Source: Eutypella sp. D-1
Lineage: Eukaryota > Ascomycota > Sordariomycetes > Xylariales > Diatrypaceae
Direction: 5' to 3'
Length of the DNA stretch: 64,000 nucleotides
NCBI GenBank assembly: GCA_023313575.1
Contig: JAJTTP010000011.1
Coordinates: 868,001-932,000, forward strand
A model generated the notes under the pieces. The model saw only the letters and a list, made by a program, of their open reading frames with translations. It did no database searches and was not told the origin of the DNA. Of this stretch, positions 1 to 10,079 are shown piece after piece (within the stretch, counting starts at the first letter, position 1; the number at the start of each line of letters is the position of its first letter). The position numbers were made by a program, and so were the translations under genes.

Positions 1-1
1 G

Positions 2-850
2 TGTGCCTGGGTTTCCTCCCAGGCAAAGTTTTTAGGCAGCAGAGTTCTTCGTGTGACAGGGGTCCAGGTTTCCCAAGTTGAGAGAATCTGCCACTTTGAG
101 CCCAAGCGGACAAAGTTTGGTGACTTATTCGATGCGCTCGAGAAGTTTTTCGGAACAAGCGACGAGACTGTTGCGGTTGAGCCGCACATTCTCAGAGACG
201 GGAAATGGCCTGATGACTGCTTCCGAGTCCTCTGTATGGATATATTTGAGGACTCATACTTGCCAGTAAGACCCATGCTATCGAACCCTACACAAATCAA
301 AGAGGAGCTTCTCTCCTTCCGGCGGGCCAATGGCACTTGGGACTGGGATCAATGCTACCTAGCCGGCTCTCCTGCAGTAAAGCAGTATCTGGGCAGTTTT
401 AGGCGAAATACGATTGGCAGGGCTCTCTTCACTACCACGGATGGCCACATTGGGCTTGCACCACGTGATACTCGTGCAGGAGATATCGTCTGTGTGGTAC
501 TGGGGTGTCGAGCACCAATGATACTTCGACGAGATCTATCCGACAAAACGAAGTGGCAAGTCGTGGGCCCAAGCCAACTTCAAGGTTTTATGCACGGTGA
601 GGCCATCTATCACACTTTGCCAGACCACTACCGACCTGTCTGGCATTATAGTGGCTCTGGAGAGATTGATAGACGTCTTACCGGTATCGTGGATCTTCGC
701 ACCCAAGAGGTCAAAACAGATCCCGCCGAGATTCTGGCCGAGGTCGGAATTCGTCCTACTCGGTACCAGAAAGAACCACACGTGCTTGAAGTCGCGCCGG
801 AGGTTCTGCGAGAAGCCGGAGTGGACCTCCAGGAGTTCGACTTGATATAA
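2..850 (+). CDS. HET-domain (heterokaryon incompatibility) protein, C-terminal part, cut by window edge
   Basis: The frame is open from base 2 to a TAA at 848-850, so the 5' end lies outside the window and no start can be chosen. The C-terminal part shows the layout common in fungal HET proteins: an RxLFTTxDGHIGLAP stretch, then GDIVCVVLGCRAPMILR, then W-VVG and G-FMHGEA. These motifs recur after the HET domain in many vegetative-incompatibility-type proteins. The HET domain itself (N-terminal) is not visible. In the family, HET proteins trigger cell death after fusion of unlike hyphae; the specific role of this one cannot be inferred. No stop or frameshift is seen in the visible 282 codons, so it may be intact. 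Confidence 0.8.
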   Translation, partial: CAWVSSQAKFLGSRVLRVTGVQVSQVERICHFEPKRTKFGDLFDALEKFFGTSDETVAVEPHILRDGKWPDDCFRVLCMDIFEDSYLPVRPMLSNPTQIKEELLSFRRANGTWDWDQCYLAGSPAVKQYLGSFRRNTIGRALFTTTDGHIGLAPRDTRAGDIVCVVLGCRAPMILRRDLSDKTKWQVVGPSQLQGFMHGEAIYHTLPDHYRPVWHYSGSGEIDRRLTGIVDLRTQEVKTDPAEILAEVGIRPTRYQKEPHVLEVAPEVLREAGVDLQEFDLI

Positions 851-2053
851 GCGTACTACTTCTCTCTTGGGCAATCTCCTGAGCAATCCTAGCTGGAGTG
901 AGCGGACTCGATCATCACAACCTAGACGGCGATATAAGACTGAGAATGATGGAGGACTGAGATAGATCTAATTAATTCTGGGGTTGACGGCTACACAGTG
1001 GCTCGTCACGTATACTAATTTGGCTATTCTATCGGATCGGGGCCTTCGGCCCCTATCCCTATTCAATACACAACGTTTTCGCTATCAATCTTTCTTTCCA
1101 TTGAATCACTTGGCAATCCATCCTGAGCAAGCCAAAGAAATAGTCATACTGAAATCCCGAAACGCTACGGGAAAACATCAAGGACAGGCCTTAACTGACC
1201 CTGGACAATTCGGGACCAGCCTGGGTGACAAGGTAGCACGCCCGAAGTCGCCGGGCTGCTAGCAACATGTAGACGATAGAAAGGGCTAACTCCAAATATT
1301 CCCAAATACTTTATCCAGGCATATTCCGCTACGTGTAATCAAAAGCGAGCCAGCATCACTAAGGCCTGCAAGGGAAAAGGGATGGTCTGCGAAGAAACCA
1401 ACTTCAAGTTCCATTCGATCCGAGGAAGACCCACTACCTAGGCAGGTATAGCTTCATGATCACTAAAAACAGGAGGGTCACTTCATTATCCTGAAAGCTG
1501 CTTACATTTTCTGAGAATAAGTTATAAAAGTAGTATAATCAGGCTTTAGGTTTTGAATAACCCTTTCAGTATTATTATTATACAGGTAACAATTATGGTT
1601 ACTACGATTCGAGTAAACCGAAACCATTTTATGTAGAAACTTGGCTCACTAGGTAATTTCCAGGTTTGTCCAGGGCCTGCTAGGTAGTAGGTAGGTAATA
1701 GGCAGGTAGCAGTTAGGTAGCAGTTAGGTAGTAGGTAGTTCGTACAACCAGTGGATTTACCCCTATACCTGACTCAGCAAACCACCCCGCTCAGTTTCCC
1801 CTCCTCACAAACAAACTGAACGCGGGGTTCAAAAATCATACGATAATTTAAGGGCGGCAAGTGGGTGTTTTAGATACCCGTGTAGGTAATTGATGTGCCA
1901 TTTATAAGTGAAGCCAATAGGGTCGTGTTAGATCTGTCAATTGCCTACTTATACTGCAACAACTTGACCGGGAAATTCTAGACAGTGTTTCTCTTTATAA
2001 ACTTGACTTGAAATAAGACCCGTCGGAAAGATAATATACACGAGTCAGACAAG
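851..2053. other. Intergenic, no gene seen
   Basis: No ORF with family-like sequence. There is a short perfect GC hairpin at 1039-1053 (GGGGCCTTCGGCCCC) and a degenerate run of TAGGTAG/CAGGTAG units at about 1677-1738. The 3' part should hold the promoter of the dienelactone hydrolase gene. Confidence 0.6.
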
Positions 2054-3309
2054 ATGTTGATCAAGGAGAGCCACACGGATGTCCAGATTACGGTGGACGG
2101 GAAGGAGACCTCCATGAGTGAGCGAGCCATTTTCAATCAGTCTGAATTTTAGTCAGGATCAGAGCGACCGTTAATCATCGTGACAATCTAGGGATCTTTG
2201 TCTTCCATCCCACCATTGCGCAGTACCCGCAAGCGTAAGTGAGACTAGCATGGACAGCGAGCAAAGCCTTCTTTGCTACGTTTCATGTCAAGGTCATGTC
2301 AAGGATACCAAGACTGACTCGGTTACAACACAGGCGTTTCCCCGGCGTGGTCTTGTTCAGCGAGATCTACCAAGGTATGGAAGACGACGCAGTACAATTG
2401 ACTTGGTGCATGTAGCTGAATAGTGGGTGGGTAAACAGTGACTGGTCCCGTCGAAAGATTCGCTCGTCAGATCGCCGGTAACGGATACATTGTCGCCGCG
2501 CCCTCGTCCTACCACGACTTCGTGGGCCCCGAGGGGTTCACCTACGATGATGAGGGTACGAACAAGGGTAACGAGTTGAAGATCACGAAGGTAAGACACA
2601 ACGAAATATAACCCTACCATATCCAACCAGTCAGCAATCGGGAAAGCTGCCTCTAACGTTGAAATAGTCTCTGCAATCCTACGACGCGGACTCTTCCAAG
2701 GCCGTGGACTACCTCCTGAGCCTTCCCACGTGCACCGGCCGGATCGGCACGACCGGCATGTGCCTTGGCGGCCATCTGTCTCTTCGTGCGAGCGTAAGTT
2801 CACCACCGTTCTTCTATGCACGCATTTTCCCTCTTCGTGCAACCCGAGGAGCCCCGCTAAAGAAAACTTCTCTTTTTCTTTAGCTCGACCCCCGCATCTC
2901 GGCATGTGTGTCGTACTTCGGGACGGACATCCACAGCCGGACGCTCGGACCGTACACAGCGCGGGACACGTCGGTGGAGGGCCCGGCGGGCAGCAACCAC
3001 ACGATCGACCGACTGGGAGAGATCAAGGCCGAGGTGGCGATGATCTTCGGAATCAAGGATACGCACGTGTCGGACGAGGGCCGGGACCTGGTTCGGCAGA
3101 AGCTGCGCGCGGCGGGCACGGTGTTCAACTTCTACGAGTTCGCCTGGGCCCAGCACGCCTTCATCCGCGACGAGCTCAGCAAGGGCCGCTACGACCCGGG
3201 ATACACCAAGATCTGCTTCGAGGTCCTGATCGAGCTCTTCAGCCGCACGCTCAAGACGGACTTGGGCCCCCGTGACGACACGCCCCAGAAGGTCGAGCAC
3301 GTTTGCTAG
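2054..3309 (+). CDS. Dienelactone hydrolase family protein (alpha/beta hydrolase)
   Basis: Six exons read by eye: 2054-2117, 2192-2234, 2334-2374, 2439-2590, 2668-2793 and 2884-3309. All have GT..AG borders and join to a 283-residue frame ending in TAG. The protein carries the dienelactone hydrolase triad: nucleophile Cys132 in GTTGMCLGGH, Asp201 in FGIKDTH and His233 in WAQHAF. A Glu in LFSEIYQ near residue 47 matches the family's conserved active-site Glu. The family hydrolyses dienelactones and other small lactone or ester substrates in the cytosol, for example in aromatic-compound breakdown. The substrate here is unknown and no catabolic neighbours are present. The length is slightly above the roughly 240-250 residues usual in the family. 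Confidence 0.9.
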
Positions 3310-3536
3310 GAAGGTAGATTTGAGAAGAAAACCTTGTCTATATGTATTACTAGAAGCCTCTCCTAGCCTCATGTATGTACGCACGCTCTTTTAGTAAGGC
3401 TGGGGAGGCGTCATTCTAGAAATGAAAAGAGAAAAAGTAAAAATAAAAATCTACTCGATTCTATCAAAGGAACAAAAGGTCCTGCCCTGCACCTAGATAT
3501 GCAAGCTAAGTTACGTAACGTATGACAATGACAGCA

Positions 3537-3785
3537 CAGGCACTGGACAAAATTAATGAGCAAGATATTTATCAAGTATAATAATCCGTTTGGTATACTC
3601 GAATCGTAATAACTATAATTCTTTACCGTATAATCCAGAGATAAACTAGTTATTTCAAAGATAAACCGTGGTTATTCGACTTAAATAAGTAAACCGTGAA
3701 AAATAAAAATGTATTAAATAATAAAATATTTACTGTTTTATTAGTTTTTAGTAGATAGTAGCTTACTTATTTTGTCTAACGCCTG
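3537..3785. mobile_element. Degenerate MITE-like element, copy 1
   Basis: The ends are imperfect terminal inverted repeats. The left end begins CAGGCACTGGACAAAAT; the right end read on the other strand is CAGGCGTTAGACAAAAT. Most differences are transitions. The element is flanked by a 5-bp direct repeat CAGCA (3532-3536 and 3786-3790), a plausible target-site duplication. The interior is AT-rich with no coding capacity. A second copy lies at 8038-8231. The superfamily cannot be assigned from this alone. Confidence 0.7.
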
Positions 3786-4461
3786 CAGCATTATGAGAGC
3801 CTTGTTGCCTTGCAATTGTCGAGGCTGGTTCCGTCAAACGTCAAACGACGGAATCGTTAGGAATCCCGGGGGGTGGCAACGGTTAGGCCTGTCAGGCTTT
3901 TTTTTTCTTTTCCCGTTCCGTATCTTTTCGTTACGGATGGAAGCCGGGAGAAGAAGCTTGCTGAATGATTGGCGGGCCAGGCTGACACGCACCCCGGGGG
4001 GTATGCAAGCTGCCAAGGTACTTTGTAGATGTATTCACTTCTTGTATGTATATTTTTGCAGTATTCACAACTGCGCTTATAGAGGCATGCGGGTTTTGTC
4101 TGTACCCGAGTGTCAGATACCTGAACAGGCAGAAACAACCTTGGAGGTCCTCGACAACTCGATACCTAAAAACCAGACAGGTTCCAGAATGGCCCACCTG
4201 ACACCCAAACACCAACTAAAATCCACTATATTTAGTTGAATTCATACAGCAGAGGATAAGCAGTAGAATAATGCAATTATTTTACTTAGAAACCAAATTC
4301 TAGCAATGCGAGGTGTAATGTAGCAAACAGACAATCTAGTACCAAACACGACCAGCAAGCAACTATGTACAGAATCTTAAGGGTTAAAGTGCGTTGTCGC
4401 CGGTAGCAACCAACTAGAAAGGCGAAACCCCACATGCCTGACAAGCTCTTCAAGAATGAGA

Positions 4462-5148
4462 TCAGAGCCTGCAGTTCAAGGTGGGTCTGGGTGGGCTTGG
4501 TGGGCTGGATGGGCTGAGTGGAGGAAGCGAGGTTTCTGTGCTAAACCAACTTAGGTATAATAGTATGGGCCAAACTGGGGCTATGTACCTGAATAGGCAA
4601 ATTGCTCTTTCCATTGCTAACTCTGAAGTTCCAGGTAATTCGGCAGCAATGGTACGTAGGTACCTAAGTACTACGTACCTTAGAATTGCCCCTCCTGCCC
4701 TCCAGCCCCTCATTGTCAAATGTAGCCCTGTGCCCAGGTGCCCTGGAGGGTTCTTGCTTGTCCAGGGCTGATAGGGTACCTTACGTACTTTGTACTTCCC
4801 ACATAGATACAAGAGGTAGAGTTTGATAGGTACATTTAACAACGTTGGTACATACCTAGGTATTGGCATAGTGACCTCAATGGAGGGGTGCATATTTGTA
4901 GATGGATAAGTGACTAGATGCATGTGGAATACCCAGGTACCTACTCCTGTCAATGCATTCAATGACATGAAGTGAAGTAGAAGAAGGAGCCAGGGAAGTG
5001 TTAAGTCGTCCAGTGCATAGGGCTCGCTTATACCACTTGGGCATGTAATTAAGCTCATAGAAGCAATGCAGAAGCTACCAATGGCAATAGGTATCCCTAG
5101 ATCTATGAATGCAACAAGTATCGAAGTATTTTTCCAGGTTACCCTCAA
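4462..5148 (-). CDS. Doubtful 228-codon ORF, possible orphan membrane protein
   Basis: An uninterrupted ATG-to-stop frame of 228 codons in DNA that otherwise looks intergenic. The N-terminal half has two or three hydrophobic stretches (about residues 10-37, 48-72 and 107-117) that could span a membrane; the C-terminus is Ser/Pro-rich. No family is recognised. Part of the reading crosses the genome's common GGTACCTA-type intergenic motif (giving repeated Tyr-Leu-Arg), which argues against coding. It starts 436 bp from the HSP70 start, in divergent orientation. Kept only because the length is unusual for random sequence. Confidence 0.2.
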   Translation of the reverse strand: MRVTWKNTSILVAFIDLGIPIAIGSFCIASMSLITCPSGISEPYALDDLTLPWLLLLLHFMSLNALTGVGTWVFHMHLVTYPSTNMHPSIEVTMPIPRYVPTLLNVPIKLYLLYLCGKYKVRKVPYQPWTSKNPPGHLGTGLHLTMRGWRAGGAILRYVVLRYLRTIAAELPGTSELAMERAICLFRYIAPVWPILLYLSWFSTETSLPPLSPSSPPSPPRPTLNCRL

Positions 5149-5242
5149 AGGTTGCTCAGTTGGTGGAAGCTAAAAGTGATATCCAGTGATGTCTACTCAT
5201 GTCTAGCCAATTCCAGCGTTTTCTCCAACCCTGATTGGTTGC

Positions 5243-5288
5243 TTCTGGAAGCTCCTCGTCCAGATCGAAGCCGCATTCCAAAACGTTC
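5243..5288. promoter_or_regulatory. Heat-shock-element-like sites upstream of HSP70
   Basis: TTCTGGAAGCTCC at 5243-5255 fits alternating TTCnnGAAnnTTC pentamers with one mismatch. TTCCAAAACGTTCC at about 5277-5290 is a second near-match. An inverted CCAAT box (ATTGG) lies at about 5234-5238. They sit 300-340 bp before the HSP70 start, as expected for Hsf1 control. Assigned by eye only. Confidence 0.5.
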
Positions 5289-5419
5289 CTTCCTTTTCCA
5301 AAAATAGTGGGTCGATGTGCAACTGCCTGATATAAGGTACGCAAAAGCTCTGCTACCATTACTATTTCTTCCACTTTCCACACAACCATAAACAACAAAT
5401 ACTAGAACTCTTTCCCCTC

Positions 5420-5427
5420 CATAAAAG
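5420..5427 (+). promoter_or_regulatory. TATA-like box of HSP70
   Basis: CATAAAAG about 160 bp before the ATG, followed by a CT-rich leader typical of highly expressed fungal genes. Confidence 0.4.
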
Positions 5428-5584
5428 AGTGTGCAGACTTTTCCCTCTACTTCTTTTTTTTCTTCTCTTCAAAAATACGCAACTTTCTTGAGATACCCCC
5501 ATACCAAATCCAAACACTTTTTCATACCCTTTCCTATCATCAACCTAATCTGTTTTCCATCACATTTCATCACACTTCTTCATC

Positions 5585-6019
5585 ATGGCGCCCGCCGTCG
5601 GTATAGATCTCGGCACCACGTACTCTTGCGTGGGTGTCTTCAGAGATGACCGAATTGAGATCATCGCCAACGACCAGGGTAACCGGACGACGCCCTCGTT
5701 CGTTGCCTTCACTGACACTGAGCGTCTGATCGGTGATGCGGCCAAGAACCAGGTCGCTATGAACCCCCAGAACACGGTCTTCGACGCCAAGCGTCTGATT
5801 GGCCGCAAGTTCTCCGACCCCGAGGTTCAGTCCGACATGAAGCACTTCCCCTTCAAGATCGTCGACAAGAACAGCAAGCCTATCATCGAGGTTGAGTTCA
5901 AGGGTGAGGCCAAGCAATTCACCCCGGAGGAGATCTCCTCCATGGTCCTCACTAAGATGCGTGAGACCGCCGAGGCCTACCTCGGTGGTACCGTCAACAA
6001 CGCCGTTGTCACGGTCCCG

Positions 6020-6064
<45 letters not shown>

Positions 6065-6202
6065 CTCATTGCCGGCCTTAACGTCCTCCGTATCATTAAC
6101 GAGCCCACTGCTGCCGCCATCGCCTACGGTCTCGACAAGAAGGTCGAGGGTGAGCGCAATGTCCTCATTTTCGACTTGGGTGGCGGTACTTTCGATGTTT
6201 CC

Positions 6203-6234
<32 letters not shown>

Positions 6235-7724
6235 CAAGTCTACCGCCGGCGACACTCACCTCGGCGGCGAGGACTTTGATCATCGTCTGGTCTCTTTCTT
6301 TTGTGGTGAATTTAAACGCAAGAATAAGAATGCTGGAGGTAAGTTCTTAATTTTCCCTATTTTTTCCGATTTTTCTCGATCTTTTCCACGCAGTGAAGCT
6401 ATCATGAAGTTGATTTTACCACTGTCCCCACACCCCTTGAAAATGCATCCCCAGCGACTCCTTCCCTCTGAAACAATGCCCAGTCCCGCCTTCCACACAA
6501 GTTCATGGCTAACATTACCTAGACATCACCAAGAACCCGCGTGCTATGCGCCGTCTCCGAACTGCTTGCGAGCGTGCCAAGCGAACCCTCTCTTCTGCGG
6601 CCCAGACCTCGGTCGAGATCGACTCTCTCTTTGAGGGTATCGACTTCTACACCAACATCACCCGTGCTCGCTTCGAGGAGCTCTGCCAGGATCTCTTCCG
6701 ATCCACCCTCCAGCCCGTCGACCGTGTCCTTGCCGACGCTAAGATCGACAAGTCCCAGGTTCACGAGGTCGTCCTCGTCGGTGGATCCACCCGTATCCCC
6801 CGTATCCAGAAGCTCATCACCGACTACTTCAACGGTAAGGAGCCCAACAAGTCCATCAACCCCGATGAGGCTGTTGCCTACGGTGCCGCCGTCCAGGCTG
6901 CCATCCTGTCTGGTGACACCAGCTCCAAGTCCACCAACGAGATCCTGCTTCTCGACGTTGCCCCTCTTTCCATCGGTATCGAGACTGCTGGTGGTATGAT
7001 GACCAAGCTTATCCCCCGCAACACCACTATCCCTACCAAGAAGTCGGAGGTTTTCTCCACCTTCTCCGACAACCAGCCCGGTGTGCTCATCCAGGTCTAC
7101 GAGGGTGAGCGCCAGCGCACTAAGGACAACAACCTGCTCGGCAAGTTCGAGCTTACTGGTATTCCTCCTGCGCCCCGCGGTGTCCCCCAGATCGAGGTCA
7201 CCTTCGACGTTGATGCCAACGGTATCATCAACGTCTCCGCTGTTGAGAAGGGCACCGGAAAGTCCAACAAGATTGTCATTACTAATGACAAGGGCCGCCT
7301 GTCCAAGGAGGAGATCGAGCGCATGCTCTCGGAGGCCGAGAAGTACAAGGAGGAGGATGAGAAGGAGGGCCAGCGTGTCGCTGCCAAGAACGGCCTTGAG
7401 TCGTACGCCTACTCTCTCCGCAACACCCTGTCCGACTCCAAGGTCGACGAGAAGCTCGACGCTGGCGACAAGGAGAAGCTCAAGGCCGAGATCGACCGAA
7501 TCGTCTCCTGGCTCGATGAGAACCAGCAGGCGTCCCGCGAGGAGTACGAGGAGCACCAGAAGGAGCTCGAGGGCGTTGCCAACCCTATCATGATGAAGTT
7601 CTACGGCGGCGCGGGCGGCCCCGGCGCTCCCGGTGGTGCGCCCGGCGGCTTCCCTGGCGCCGGTGGCGCCCCCGGCGGCGCTCCTGGCGGCGACGACGGT
7701 CCCACCGTTGAGGAGGTCGACTAA
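5585..7724 (+). CDS. hsp70: Cytosolic Hsp70 chaperone (Ssa type)
   Basis: Two exons, 5585-6338 and 6523-7724, are separated by a 184-bp intron (GTAAGT donor, CTAAC branch site, CTAG acceptor) and encode 651 residues. The ATPase domain shows [13 protein letters not shown] near the N-terminus, [15 protein letters not shown], the phosphate-binding [13 protein letters not shown] and [14 protein letters not shown]. The linker region leads into [16 protein letters not shown] and the substrate-binding domain. The tail is Gly/Ala/Pro-rich and ends in the cytosolic signature EEVD, which in this family binds TPR co-chaperones. It is an ATP-driven chaperone for folding, translocation and stress protection. 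Codon use is strongly biased to C-ending codons, as in highly expressed genes. Heat-shock-like sites lie upstream. An ORF of 408 codons on the opposite strand is a composition artefact. Confidence 0.97.
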
Positions 7725-8440
7725 ATCAACAATACTTTCTCGCAAACAGCATCATCATTCCGGTCATGATAGTGGTCTTGATTTTCTTCTGGCGTTCATT
7801 CCTCGGATATCCTGTGCGTCAAAAAGGGCATTCGAGAGGGCGGGTTCGGATTTTAGGGATTGCTTGCACTAGAAATTTCTCTCTAGCAACGACGGTTCTA
7901 GGTACAAAAGTGGTTGAATTTTTACGATTGCATGGATGTACTTTAGGAAGGGTTCATCCCACGAAGTAATGAGAACCAGTTCTTAAAAAATTCATGACTT
8001 GACTCCGCCTGCTGTGATATGACTAACACTAACATGGCAGGCACAGGACAAAATGAGTGACCCAAATACCTATATAATATAATCGTCTTCGTTTACTCGA
8101 ATCATAGTATCTATAATTATTCAAAAGATGAAACGCGACTATACTACTTCGATAATTTATTCTTAGAAAATAAAAGGGCTATGATGTTTAAAATAAAGCC
8201 GTGGCAGACAACTTATTCTGTCTAGCACCTGTATAGTATATAATATAAAGTGCCTAGAGGTATGTGCTGATGGCAACTGAAGAGATTGTCACATGAGCAA
8301 CTCTCAAGTTTAACCAAGCGTCGTTGAAGGAGATAATATTGTTTCTGTGCTCTGATTCCATATGTAAGAAGTAGAAATACTTGGCAATACACTTCACGAC
8401 CCATCGTTATATCCATTAATCCATACAGACAAGCAGACAA
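7725..8440. other. Intergenic with second MITE copy
   Basis: Apart from the element at 8038-8231, no coding or RNA signal is seen. It should contain the 3' ends of HSP70 and, on the other strand, of the Emi1-like gene. Confidence 0.6.
8038..8231. mobile_element. Degenerate MITE-like element, copy 2
   Basis: Shorter relative of the element at 3537-3785. Its left end CAGGCACAGGACAAAAT pairs with a right end that reads CAGGTGCTAGACAGAAT on the other strand. An interior block (TACTCGAATC-ta--A-CTATAATT) and the right end (CTTATTCTGTCTAGCACCTG) align with copy 1. The flanking pentamers CATGG and TATAG differ only by C-to-T and G-to-A, which could be a target-site duplication mutated by RIP or chance. 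No coding capacity. Confidence 0.65.
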
Positions 8441-9298
8441 CTACGTGGGTTGCGCATCCCTCGTCGCCTCTTGGGCTCTCAGCGCCTCCTGGACCCTCCT
8501 GCGGCGCTCGATCTCCATGACGTACCACTCCTCGTCGGAGACACCGGCGAGACCCTCGTAAGGGGCGCGGAAGGGCTCGAAGCGGTCCTCGGCGTCGTCG
8601 TCGGTGACGCGGACAAGGCGCGGCTCCCAGACGTCGGTGCTGCTGGGCTGCCCGGGCGCGCGGTACCGCGTCCACTCGCGGCGGCGGTAGTGGTCGCGGA
8701 TGGCGGCCTCACGCTGGCCGGCCGGATACGCGCGCGTGCGCATGCAGAACCAAAAGTCGCTCCAGTGCTCGCTGCACGACCGCACCGACCCCGATCGGTA
8801 CACCGACGTCCACTGGCCTCCGAGAGAGTTGCAGTGGAACGCCATGTCGAACGCCTGCCGGCACGACATCGTTGTCGGCAGCAGCGATTCTGACAGCGGG
8901 TCCAGGCGCACTGGCGGCGTGTAAGGGTCTGTCTGTGCTGTGCGGGAGTTGTTGTTTGTCGAGGGGGGTTGTTGTTGTTGTGAGGAGGAACCCCAGGACG
9001 ACCAGAAGGAGGACGCATTCTGGGCTGGGCCTGCGTCTTGACCCTTGGCCGGCTCGTCCGCGGGCTTCGCGCCGAATTCTTGCTGTATCTGGGCCATGAA
9101 CTTGGCAATCTCCGGGTCTCCGTAGTCGTTCGTCGTCGTCGTCGTCGCCGCTGCTGTTGTCTGGGTTTCCTTCGCAGGGACTTGTTGTGACTGTGACTGA
9201 GTTGATGATTGGTCTACGGTGGTGGCTTCGCTCTTATTCGTAGCGTTTGGCCCCTTCGTCGAGGAAGGGGCGACAGATGACGACCACAGCCAGCCCAT
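8441..9298 (-). CDS. EMI1: Emi1/DUF3128 family twin CX9C protein
   Basis: Single exon, 285 residues. Residues 1-140 are low-complexity, rich in Ser, Gln and Thr. A compact domain follows with two exact CX9C pairs (Cys146/Cys156 and Cys175/Cys185) in the order SCRQAFDMAFHC ... SCSEHWSDFWFC, the pattern of the DUF3128 family that includes yeast Emi1. The C-terminal third is Arg-rich and probably helical. Twin CX9C proteins are usually oxidised and retained in the mitochondrial intermembrane space. Yeast Emi1 was found through induction of early meiotic genes and affects mitochondria; its biochemical role is unclear. The N-terminal extension is longer than in yeast. Confidence 0.85.
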   Translation of the reverse strand: MGWLWSSSVAPSSTKGPNATNKSEATTVDQSSTQSQSQQVPAKETQTTAAATTTTTNDYGDPEIAKFMAQIQQEFGAKPADEPAKGQDAGPAQNASSFWSSWGSSSQQQQPPSTNNNSRTAQTDPYTPPVRLDPLSESLLPTTMSCRQAFDMAFHCNSLGGQWTSVYRSGSVRSCSEHWSDFWFCMRTRAYPAGQREAAIRDHYRRREWTRYRAPGQPSSTDVWEPRLVRVTDDDAEDRFEPFRAPYEGLAGVSDEEWYVMEIERRRRVQEALRAQEATRDAQPT

Positions 9299-10079
9299 TG
9301 TGTGGGGTAGGTAGAGAGTATATGGTAGTCCTCAAAGTACTGAAACCTCAATTAGCAATCTTGTCTATCCAGCGAGAGAAATTGACTGACTGTATATATT
9401 TGAGAGAACCTATATGAAAATCCACGGTTTGATGGTGGGGATCGATATTTTAGTTATGTACGGGAAGACCAGAGGACCAAGAGGGGCAATTGCCGCGAGG
9501 GTGTTAATGTTATGTGTGTTGGATGTATGTTGGCTGACTGTCTTGTCTCGCGATTGACTGCACTATACGTCACTCTGATGGCAGCTTCGGTCCAATAGAG
9601 ATTCTTGCTACCGTGATTTGTCTTGGAAGCGACTACTCGTGTGCCCGTGTCTATCTATGCAAAGGGGACCTCAATCTTTCCTTTCTTCCCTAAGATTGGA
9701 GAAGCCGTGCAATTGCATAGAGATTTGACAGGTGAGACTGATCATTCGATGTTTGACATTTATAGTATGAAGTATCTATCAAATTTGGCTGGTTGTTGAC
9801 AATTATTGGGTTTTTTGAGTATCTATTCGTACGCCGTATAAGAATTCTCTTCATCTATCTCGGTATTTAATAAAGCTTCCTAGATAAGTTTCTTTAGCAT
9901 AGATCGCAGCTTGTGGCTTAAACATGGCGCTGCACGTACTTAACGTGTGGCTTGTTAAGCTTGCTGGGCTTGTCAAGGCCACCAAGGAAAGCCGGGAAGG
10001 AGGGGTAGTGCGATATACCCCTCCTCCGCTTCCCGCGGTCTCCACATGCCGATATATGCATAGATCGAGCATCAAATGG

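Larger units (their letters stand above)
3310..5584. other. Intergenic: MITE copy, AT-rich tract, HSP70 promoter
   Basis: Holds the terminal-inverted-repeat element at 3537-3785 and several GGTACCTA/ACGTACC motifs between about 4640 and 4930. One long doubtful ORF lies on the minus strand (4462-5148). The last 350 bases have heat-shock-like promoter elements. No other gene is seen. Confidence 0.55.

Noticed and set aside
984..1262. 92-codon ORF
   Set aside because: Non-ATG start, no family resemblance, no splice context; chance frame.
3772..4239. 155-codon ORF
   Set aside because: Begins at a non-ATG codon inside the MITE end, has no family features and overlaps other open frames.
5570..6283. 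237-codon ORF antisense to HSP70 exon 1
   Set aside because: Same composition effect; fully overlaps the conserved ATPase domain.
6519..7745. 408-codon ORF antisense to HSP70
   Set aside because: Strong codon bias in HSP70 leaves the opposite strand open. The reading is Leu/Val/Asp/Gly-rich without a family, and such antisense HSP70 ORFs are a known artefact.
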